A stretch of DNA of 64,000 nt from Meghimatium bilineatum (taxonomy: Eukaryota > Mollusca > Gastropoda > Stylommatophora > Philomycidae): positions 27,332,093-27,396,092 of the forward strand of contig CM067316.1 in assembly GCA_034231615.1 (NCBI GenBank). Direction: 5' to 3'. Positions within the stretch are counted from its first letter, which is position 1; the number at the start of each line of letters is the position of its first letter. Made by a program: the position numbers and the translations under genes. Below the pieces are notes generated by a model that ran no database searches, was not told the origin of the DNA, and saw only the letters and a program-made list of their open reading frames with translations. Shown piece after piece: positions 56,093-64,000 of the stretch.

Positions 56093-56799
56093 TAAGTGAA
56101 CGTATTATGTTAGACTTCGATGTTTCTTATGCTAGAAGAAAACAAATAAATATTTGGGCAAACAATATTAGAAGAACGCTATAACAAATCAAACATAACA
56201 TGCAGAAGAGCGCTTTACCACATCAAACATCAAATGTAGAACAAATGGACATTCTATGTTAAATGAGTCAGACAAGGATGTTTACTATTCCAACAATCTC
56301 TCTCGTGTTTATAGAATTGGTGATGAGATAGGCGAAAAATAAGAGATAACAACATTTGACAAGTAGAGGAACTGAATTCTTCAGATGACCTTTGTCTTCC
56401 GGACACAAATAACAGTACATGTGGGACAATACATTTAGACTGATAGAAGAATAAACACAAATTGGATGTCAAATTAATGAAGGGAAACAAAAGAAAGTAG
56501 AATTAACAATGCAAACAAAAAAGCCCATAGAAATAAACGACCCGCTTATTAACACTTAAAATCTGTAAATTTTACCTATGTGGGATGAAAAAAAAGGGAG
56601 TTAACAGATCAGGATGTGGTCGACAGACTTTTAACAAGATCAGATTTTGTTCAGTATTGTGCGCCTAGTAAGGTGCCCAGTTACTGATGTACTCCATCAT
56701 TGTCTCAGGGAAACAAGGTTATGTTGTTTAATACAAATGTGAAGTATATATTGCTTTATAACTCTGAAACATAGCATGAGGAATGTACACTTATGGAAG

Positions 56800-57005
56800 A
56801 GAACAAGCGCCAGAGTTCTTATTACATGATCAGTTATAAAACAGAACACACAAGTGCCAGAGTTCTTATTACATGATCAGTTATAAAACAGAACACACAA
56901 GTGCCAGAGTTCTTATTACATGATCAGTTATAAAACAGAACACACAAGTGCCAGAGTTCTTATTACATGATCAGTTATAAAACAGAACACTCAAGTGCGA
57001 GAGTT
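56800..57005. repeat. 47-bp tandem repeat, 4 copies
   Basis: Units of GTGCCAGAGTTCTTATTACA, TGATCAGTTATAAAACAGAA plus CACACAA; near-identical copies at 47-bp spacing, the last one diverged. Confidence 0.93.
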
Positions 57006-57157
57006 GATATCACATAATGAGTTACGGAAGAGTGTTCTCTTCAAGTGCACGGTGAAAGTAGAGATAAAAAATAGATGGATAGAGCATATAGAAGCTTGAC
57101 AAGAAAACCAGACATTTACTGAACAATACAATATTATAGTAGCGTCAAGGATTTCTT

Positions 57158-57197
57158 ATTATAGATATTATATTTATAAGTCGTCTGATTTCTTATT
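57158..57197. repeat. Left copy of 40-bp target-site duplication
   Basis: Ends TATAAGTCGTCTGATTTCTTATT and matches 58545-58584 at 37 of 40 positions. Confidence 0.82.
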
Positions 57198-58544
57198 ATA
57201 AATATTCTTCTTCTTCTTCTGCGTTCAGCATCTGTGGTCGTGCTATACTGTCAGGCCTGTCGTCAGGATGAAGTCCACTGTCTTCTCCAGGTCAGAGCGG
57301 CTGCCCCATAGCTATTACCTCAAGTCTGTATCCTCTGGCCAGGTCTGCAGTCTTTGCTCTTTGTATGTTGGGCAGTCCTGAAGTATGTGTTCCGTGGTCT
57401 GGGTTCCGGATCCACATGAACATTCATCTGTGTATGAGATCTTTAGTCGGTAAAGGTGACCCAACAGTCTGCAGTGGTCTGTTCTAAGGCAAAATATTGT
57501 GGTCTGTTGATATCTTTGGAGATGTATTGAATCATGTTCGTATTCCCCTTCCATTTGTTTCTTCCACTTTGCTGTGTATGTGCTGCGGATTATTGTTTTT
57601 GCTTCTCCGTAAGACAGTGGGTGTCTGTGTTGCTCCATTTCGCTTCCTGCCTTTGACAGAGCATCCGCTTTCTCATTTCCCGTGATTCCACAGTGTGATG
57701 GTATCCACCGAAGGGCAATAGCTGTAGATTTTTGGATCTGTCTTAGCTCATGTCTGATGTTGTGCAGAAGGCTTTCGTTTCTGTTGCTCTGGATTTATTC
57801 CAGTAGGGATCTGCAATCTGTAAATATGGTTATCTTCTTTGGTCTTGGCAGTCCTGGTTCGGTGAAGGCTTTCAGCGCTTGATGGAGTGCAACTGCTTCT
57901 GCTCTAAAATTAGAGGAGTATTTCCCGGTTGGAAAACTTTTGATATTGTCTTCCCATCTTTGAGTCTTAATTCTACCTCCTCCATTCCTTACTGCCCCTT
58001 CTGCCGATCCATCTGTGTAGACATGTGTCCATTCCTTGGGATTGTATTTTATTTCTATCATCTCCAGTGTCAATGCTTTTAGTTGAGGTGGAGTTTGGTA
58101 TTCCTTATTACTTATTCCAGGAACCTGTGTTATTATGGATACATTCTGGAGACTATTGCCTGGCTCTTCAAAGTCCGTTAGTGTTTCAATTTCATTTGGG
58201 AGGTTTGTGAGGATTTCTTTATGTTGTTCATGGAGATCTTTGGAGATGTGACAGAAGCTGGTTCTCTTCAACCTGCTTGTGGCTTATCTATAAATTTGCG
58301 CATACATCGGATGGTTTGGCATGCGCTTAATTTTTTCTCTTTGAACAAGCACTCTTTCTTCTCTTCTGTCATCCAGTGGGCGGATGTTTACATGTTTTTC
58401 CATTGCATGGATTGGAGTGGTTTTCATCCCTCCTGAGATAAGTCGAAGTCCTGCATTTTGTACTTTAGATAGGCAATCAGTATTTGTTTTTGATGCTGAT
58501 GTCCAGGCTGTCATTCCATATTCTACTACATGTCTGACTGTACC
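57198..58544 (-). pseudogene. RNase H LINE, 5'-truncated insertion with (GAA)n tail
   Basis: Minus strand frame with two stops (57795-57797 and 58284-58286) and probably a frameshift near 58285. Reads TVRHVVEYGMTAWTSASKTN, KVQNAGLRLISGGMKTTPI, HVYTDGSAEGAVRNGGG (RNase H Asp), NFRAEAVALHQAL (Glu), ITIFTDCRSLLE (Asp), stop, RWIPSHCGITGNEKADALSK (His and Asp), and a Cys-rich end DECSCGSGTQTTEHILQDCP. All RNase H catalytic residues are present. It ends CTGAACGCAGAAGAAGAAG on the minus strand. Direct repeats at 57158-57197 and 58545-58584 mark the insertion. Same type of element as 47754-48895. Confidence 0.92.
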
Positions 58545-58584
58545 ATTATAGATATTGTTATTATAAGTCGTCTGATTTCTTATT
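58545..58584. repeat. Right copy of 40-bp target-site duplication
   Basis: Matches 57158-57197 with three differences. Confidence 0.82.
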
Positions 58585-58589
58585 CGACC

Positions 58590-59340
58590 ATGAATCCATG
58601 ATCTGGCGAAGCTTTGAAGCTTTTGAATTATTTTTTTCGTTTACGGTTGAATATCTGTTTTTAGATGTTGGTTTTTAAATCATTTAGCTTTGTGACGGTG
58701 GTGTTTGTAACATTGTAAACATTTTATATCATTTATATTATATGTACTATTATATTATAACAGTAAATGTTGGACAACACATCATATTATACATTAATGG
58801 TGTAATATGGTAATATTATACCATTTATAACAATTTATAACAGTTAAAAAAATGTTCTTATCATTTTCATCAAACCAGTCATTTTATAATTTTATACAAT
58901 GTTCTAGTTTCCCCGTAGCGATGTTATAAATTTGTTCGGCACTTCCATTTTGTCGGACACCTTCCGATATTTGGGTTTTTATATAGCGGAGTTATAATTT
59001 TTTATTTTTTTTAATATTCCCAGTTTCTATGCACATCTTGATTGCGTAGTAATGCAGATTACAGACATTTGTTTAGTGATGTAAAAGATAGTGATATGTT
59101 TACATATTTTTGTTTTGTTTCTCGACATCTATTGCTGTCTTCATTTTGCTTCCCTGGACACGTCTGACAAGCTTGATGCGATTTTTCAGTTCCATCATAA
59201 AATGATGGTCAGTCTGCATCGTACAAGGATGTTGTCACTCAAACATCTAGATTGTCCTTCTGATAATTGCGTAGTCTTATAAAGATGCCAGTGTCTTCAT
59301 CGACAGTTTAATCGTGAAATCCGGTTTCCAGTTGCAAGTT
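58590..59340. other. Intron sequence, AT-rich
   Basis: A/T-rich block with repeated ATTATATC/ATTTATA words from 58730 to 58880. GTCGGACACCTTCCGA near 58960 has a diverged match next to the hairpin at 24310. No exon recognised. Confidence 0.45.
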
Positions 59341-59344
59341 GAAA

Positions 59345-59505
59345 AATAACGTTGTTAATGAAGAGCTATTAATGAGGATGTTATTAATGAAGATGTTATT
59401 ACTGAAGATGTTATTAATGAAGATGTTATTAATGAAGATGTTATTAATGAAGATGTTATTAATGAAGATGTTATTACTGAAGATGTTATTAATGTTCACC
59501 TCATG
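59345..59505. repeat. 15-bp minisatellite (AATGAAGATGTTATT)
   Basis: About nine units; ACTGAAGATGTTATT variant twice. Confidence 0.95.
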
Positions 59506-59572
59506 GTTGCAGAAGATGAAGTTCATTGTTGCTGACTCCATATTTACAGATTACACCATTCCAGGAGATATT

Positions 59573-59600
59573 TCTTTATATATATATATATATATATATG
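59573..59600. repeat. (TA)n microsatellite
   Basis: About 13 TA dinucleotides, 128 bp upstream of the last exon. Confidence 0.95.
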
Positions 59601-59727
59601 TGTGTATTTGATGTGTACTTGTATATGCCACCTGTATGCATGATGTAACCTTTGTATGCCAATACAGACAAAACACTTCTAACGGTATTATAAGGTTTTT
59701 TTAATTTGTGTTTATTCTCTACTGCAG

Positions 59728-59908
59728 TCGGCCGGACTCTTCCTTCATGTGGTTTATGAATCCATTCAAGTCGCTCCGTTACATTCTCTGGCACAACTAC
59801 AAATGGGTAATCATTAAAATCCTGGTGGTTGCTTTGCTAACCGCTCTGCTGGTGCTGTTCTTTTACTCGATGCCTGGTTATACAGTTAAGAAAATCTTCC
59901 AAGCTTAA
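59728..59908 (+). CDS. OTOF-like: Otoferlin-like terminal exon: tail anchor and stop
   Basis: Acceptor TCTCTACTGCAG, then one base plus 59 codons and TAA (59906-59908). Reads [59 protein letters not shown]. RPDxSFxWFxNPxKSxRYxLWHxY is a strongly conserved ferlin motif, and [20 protein letters not shown] is the single C-terminal transmembrane helix that anchors ferlins with the bulk of the protein in the cytosol. PGYxVKKI at the very end is specific to the otoferlin class (dysferlin/myoferlin end differently), which is why I name it otoferlin-like. The phase joins the preceding exon. Confidence 0.97.
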
Positions 59909-59948
59909 TTTATAAGAATTCTGAATACTAAATGGATAATGATACATA

Positions 59949-60278
59949 TGATAAACCTAAGTGGAGTGTGTTGTATAAATAAGAGAAACCTAAGTGGAGT
60001 GTGTTGTATAAATAAGAGAAACCTAAGTGGAGTGTGTTGTATAAATACGAGAAACCTAAGTGGAGTGTATTGTATAAATAAGAGAAACCTAAGTGGAGTG
60101 TGTTATATAAATAAGAGAAACCTAAGTGGAGTGTGTTGTATAAATAAGAGAAACCTAAGTGGAGTGTGTTGTATAAATAAGAGAAACCTAAGTGCAGTGT
60201 GTTGTATAAATAAGAGAAACCTAAGTGATGTGTGTTGTAAAAATAAGAGAAACCTAAGTGGAGTGTGTTGTCTTGGTT
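59949..60278. repeat. 33-bp minisatellite starting 40 bp after the stop codon
   Basis: Ten units of AATAAGAGAAACCTAAGTGG plus AGTGTGTTGTATA, with few substitutions. Given its position it would be part of the 3' UTR if no cleavage site precedes it. AATAAG occurs in each unit, but canonical AATAAA does not. Confidence 0.95.
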
Positions 60279-60579
60279 GAGTGCGGAATATTATTTTTAG
60301 TCACTAAATCTAGAGTATGTGAAGTTCTATGCATTATACAATACAGCTTCTTAAACATGTGAGAAGTTCCCGCTCGTTGTTCTTCTATTTAATCATAATC
60401 TGCTATATACTTATGGAACGGATGAATCCAAATATGGTAATAGATGGCGCTTCAGAGAAATGATCAAAACAACTTTCAGTTGAACCGAAGAAAGATTTGC
60501 AAAATATTTGACTTATCGAACAATATAATATTGCCATAAGTAGCAACGCCAGAGAAAGCATTTTATGTGAACTCCATTT

Positions 60580-60712
60580 CAGATGGGTACTTGTGAAAAT
60601 ATTTGTACAATTATTTAAACTCTGGTTATGGATGCGTTGTCAAAGCCAGAAGTTAGTGCAAGACAGACATTGATATGAAATCATAAAATAAAGAAAAGCA
60701 AGAAACTACTTA
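60580..60712. repeat. Left copy of ~125-bp duplicated segment
   Basis: GATGGGTACTTGTGAAAATA, TTTGTACAATTATTTAAACT, GTTAGTGCAAGACAGACATT, GATATGAAATCATAAAATAA. The counterpart is at 61920-62045, on the other side of the 29-bp array. Confidence 0.8.
60687..60692 (+). promoter_or_regulatory. Candidate polyadenylation signal AATAAA
   Basis: First canonical AATAAA I find downstream of the ferlin stop (about 780 bp after it). Used only if the 3' UTR is that long; variant signals nearer the stop cannot be excluded. Confidence 0.35.
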
Positions 60713-60714
60713 TA

Positions 60715-61410
60715 ACAACTTAGGAAGTGAGACGATGGAAACTCTTAGTGATGTTTGGTATCATGGAAAACTCTTAGTAATGTGTGGTATCATGGGAAAC
60801 TCTTAGTGATGTGTGGTATCATGGGAAACTCTTAGTGATGTGTGGTATCATGGGAAACTCTTAGTGATGTGTGGTATCATGGAAAACTCTTAGTGATGTG
60901 TGGTATCATGGGAAACTCTTAGTGATGTGTGGTATCATGGGAAACTCTTAGTGATGTGTGGTATCATGGGAAACTCTTAGTGATGTTTGGTATCATGGGA
61001 AACTCTTAGTGATGTTTGGTATCATGGAAAACTCTTAGTGATGTTTGGTATCATGGAAAACTCTTAGTGATGTGTGGTATCATGGGAAACTCTTAGTGAT
61101 GTGTGGTATCATGGGAAACTCTTAGTGATGTGTGGTATCATGGGAAACTCTTAGTGATGTGTGGTATCATGGGAAACTCTTAGTGGTGTGTGGTATCATG
61201 GGAAACTCTTAGTGATGTGTGGTATCATGGGAAACTCTTAGTGATGTGTGGTATCATGGGAAACACTTAGTGGTGTGTGGTATCATGGGAAACACTTAGT
61301 GATGTGTGGTATCATGGGAAACTCTTAGTGATGTGTGGTATCATGGGAAACACTTAGTGATGTGTGGTATCATGGGAAACACTTAGTGATGTGTGGTATC
61401 ATGGGAAACG
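60715..61410. repeat. 29-bp minisatellite, ~24 units
   Basis: Units of GGAAACTCTTAGTGATGTGT plus GGTATCATG. The rare variants GATGTTTGG, GGTGTGTGG and AAACACTT are clustered; period constant at 29 bp. Confidence 0.97.
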
Positions 61411-61477
61411 ACATGGAGAAAGGAAATATAAGAACATAGTAGACGAGATCATTTATCTTTGACCTATGCCTCTACGA

Positions 61478-61735
61478 TGATAGGGAACCGCGTCGCTCAT
61501 TGGCCAGCACACTGGCGACGCATATGAGTCGTACTGGGTTTATTCCCCAGTTGAAGAGGAAATGTTTTTCAGATCGCAACGGCTACGCTGTCGACCCAGC
61601 CTTAATTGGGTACCGGATTAATATGGGAATTAAAGACTTCGAGGGAGATGAGATGGCTACCGCTCTCACATAGCAAAACCACAGAAATATGAGATCGCTA
61701 ACATTTCATTAACACATGATATGGGTTAACTGTCC
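61478..61735 (+). mobile_element. SINE family C, degraded
   Basis: GATAGGGAACCGCGTCGCTC, GACGCATATGAGTCGTACTG, GGTTTATTCCCCAGTTGAAG, GGTACCGGATTAATATGGGA, GAGATGGCTACCGCTCTCAC. About 15-20% diverged from the copies at 10258 and 43475, so an older insertion. Confidence 0.85.
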
Positions 61736-61739
61736 TTTA

Positions 61740-63235
61740 TTTTATTATGATGACCAGATTCTTGATTCGTTGATACAATCTTTTTATAAATAGACATAAA
61801 ATATTGTGAATTTATAAAGAGAAACATGATTCTTGAAAACAATATAAGAAGGAAAATTCGAAGTAAAGTCCTCATGTTGGAGCACGAATGGTGATTTGAT
61901 TGACCAATGTTGAGGGGTGGTTGATAGATACTTGTGAAAATATTTGTTAAAATATTTAGACTGGTTACAGAGAAAATAAACCTGTGTTGTCATAGCAAAA
62001 AGGTAGTGCAAGACAGACATTGATATAAATCACAAAATAAACAAAAGTCCTCTGGAAAGATACGAAGTTTATGTAATCAATATTTGACCAGAACTTTAAA
62101 TGTTAACATTTTTCGATTGTTGAAGGAATAGAGAGGTCACAATTTATGAAGATGTTCCCTCTGAAGCAATTTCATAAATAACAGATCAAGTCAAATAGAG
62201 AACATAACATTTTATTAATACAGTGAAACACTTTAGCTGGTACTTTTCTGTGAAGCGTGGACACAATTTGTATTTTTTTTTAAAGTTTCTACAAAATCAG
62301 ACAATTTAGATATTTTATTTTTTTTGGAGACAGTGTCAAAACGAAGTTATTTTTCAGTTCAGACAGCAATGATAGTCATAAATGTAAGCGCACAAAGAAG
62401 AAAGATTCATCTCTGCTTAACGCTAGATGAATACTCTTATCTGTGGCATTGTAAACTGCCGTCATATGAAAACCAAGATCTACTACACGTGCGATAGAAT
62501 CCGATGGAATGTAAATACATCCACAATGACTTTCGGCTGTAATAAAAGGTTATTTGCCCGTTCTATTGATTGCAGCCAGTTTTGTATTTTCAGTTAGTGC
62601 CCTTTGTTGCGTTATACTTTTTTCTCGCTACCCTATGTTTCGCTTAATTAGTATGCCTGTTAAACAGGAAAGTACCATTTAGCCCTATATATTATATTAG
62701 ATTATCTGAAATATTGAACATATTTCACCTTTCATGTGGTAGTGCAACCTACACCCATTGATGTTATTGATCACGATTATATAAATAAAGATTAGTGCGG
62801 AGGTGATGGAATTAAAATAACAATAAAATAATAATGTTGACGAGGACGAATACCAAGATTTTGGAAAACAGTAATGTTTATGAAAAAATTTAAAATAAAA
62901 CACAAAATAAAAATATGTATAAGTTTACAAAGTTGTGTCTCAACAAAGAATTTATAGGTCGAGAGTCTCACGTGACTTGTAGGCCTACTGTTGTGAATTA
63001 CCATTTACCAGAGAAATCAATCACATGACAAGCGCAGCATTTCTGCAGGCGAGTGTTATGAAAAATAAAACCAAAAGATGAGTTTCTTGAGTCAAAGGGC
63101 TAACATTTTGAACATTTTTTGGAACAACAAAGGGCCAACATTTTGATCATTCAACATTTCTTGGGCCAACATTTTGAAAATCAGTGAGAGTAAAGTGATC
63201 AATACACGTCTGTAAATGGAGCACACTTAAGTATA
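61740..63235. other. 3' flanking sequence; right copy of duplicated segment only
   Basis: 61920-62045 is the right copy of the duplication at 60580 (GATAGATACTTGTGAAAATA, GTAGTGCAAGACAGACATTG). The rest is AT-rich without recognised genes. 63080-63180 holds two to three GGGC-CAACATTTTGA repeats. Confidence 0.55.
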
Positions 63236-63239
63236 TACA

Positions 63240-63860
63240 TATATCTGTATTATAAGAGTCAGGCTTTTTTTTACAACTATACTCTTTAGCTATACCTTGC
63301 ATGTGACAATGCAGCAAATTAAGTAAATAAATGTGTCTGGATTATAAGAGTCATGATTTGTTTACAACCTAGACTCTAGCTCTACCTGGCATGTGAAGAT
63401 GCAGGAAACTTAAGGGATGTCCATAAATTACTTCAACAATTTCTTTGCTATTCTTGATTCCTCCCTCTTGTCAACAACTGTCAAGAAGTCACAACTCCAT
63501 TGCTAATCCAACAAAATTGAATACCCTCCCCTAAAAACATTTGCAGAAAAAAATATATGTTTAAGTGTGTTAAAACTACATGAAGTGTGTTAAAACTACA
63601 TGAATTTTTTGTATCACAATGTTCAAAATTCAGACAATATATTTGGTGTTTCACATAGGTATTATTGGCGTTATTTATTTTGTCAACAACAGTCAAACTT
63701 ATTCAAATCCTTCCTCCATAATTGTTGACCTTTTTATAGACAGCTCCCAAAGAAAATAAATATGTCATAATTATAAGAGGCATGATTTTAGTACAACAAT
63801 AAAATAAACATTGTCCAGCTCTATCCAACATTCGAAAATGAGCACCAGAACAAGTCTTGG
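63240..63860. repeat. ~85-bp tandem repeat, 3 diverged copies, split by a MITE
   Basis: Copies at about 63249-63325, 63326-63412 and 63755-63850 share TTATAAGAGTCATGATTTG, AC-CTAGACTCTAGCTCTA and a CATGTGAAGATG-like end. The element at 63414-63748 separates the second and third. Confidence 0.6.
63414..63748. mobile_element. MITE-like element with ~14-bp inverted ends
   Basis: Left end GGGATGTCCATAAATTA; the right end, read on the minus strand, is GGGAGCTGTCTATAAAAA. The ends pair imperfectly. Internal GTCAACAACTGTCAAG and GTCAACAACAGTCAAAC. About 335 bp with no coding capacity. Fragments at 33985-34115 and 14535-14600 belong to the same family. Superfamily not determined. Confidence 0.5.
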
Positions 63861-64000
63861 CGTCTGTAAAGGCATCTGATGAGATTTTGACCACATTACC
63901 CTCAGCATGCCGATGTCTTATAAACAGAAAGGACATACCATTGTATTACCCATACGTTTCAATAGTGCCATCTAGTAATCACGATTCTGTGTTGAAGCTT

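Overview
The window is a piece of a eukaryotic, almost certainly invertebrate animal, nuclear genome. It is AT-rich. The only host gene I can support is a series of short exons joined by GT-AG introns. Nothing prokaryotic or viral was recognised. The species cannot be read from the sequence. The gene is an otoferlin-type ferlin, and the interspersed elements (APE-type LINE fragments, tRNA-headed SINEs, a hAT remnant) fit many invertebrate phyla.

Host gene. Five exons on the + strand (3333-3421, 9953-10099, 44649-44830, 55991-56091, 59728-59908) encode the carboxy-terminal part of an otoferlin-like protein: the linker into the last C2 domain, the start and end of that C2 domain, and the tail-anchor transmembrane segment with the stop codon. 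Reading phases match at three of the four junctions. Between the second and third exons, roughly 55-70 codons of the C2 core are missing. That 34.5-kb interval holds the window's only assembly gap (42275-42374). Earlier exons would lie to the left of the window.

Everything else is intron or 3' flank, and it is crowded with repeats. (1) More than 30 tandem arrays, including a 1.1-kb 17-bp array, a 1.6-kb ACT/CTA triplet tract, a 0.9-kb 30-bp array, a 0.9-kb 50-bp array, and a 6.7-kb array of about 223 units of exactly 30 bp (27165-33880). The last is open for about 2,270 codons on both strands, but I interpret it as non-coding. (2) Decayed, 5'-truncated non-LTR retrotransposons on both strands. 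Two groups are clear: one with an RNase H domain, at least two copies of which end in (GAA)n, and others ending in (GAT)n. (3) SINEs. Families A and B end in (GAA)n like the RNase H LINEs. Family C and further families have tRNA-like heads. (4) Traces of DNA transposons: a hAT C-terminus at the left edge, a MITE-like element near the right edge, and a 29-bp-arm hairpin.

Layout: 1-3332 hAT remnant, SINE/LINE pieces and the 17-bp array; 3333-10099 two exons separated by the triplet tract, LINE tails and a 30-bp array; 10100-27100 LINE/SINE mosaic with many short arrays; 27165-33880 the large 30-bp array; 34000-44648 nested LINEs, the gap and microsatellites; 44649-59908 last three exons separated by RNase H LINE copies and minisatellites; 59909-64000 3' flank with two arrays, a degraded SINE C and a MITE-like element.

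I found no new multi-gene system. The most notable features are the indel-free 30-bp array whose variation is confined almost entirely to two positions, the shared tails linking SINEs A/B to an RNase H LINE, and the repeated nesting of retroelements inside minisatellites.
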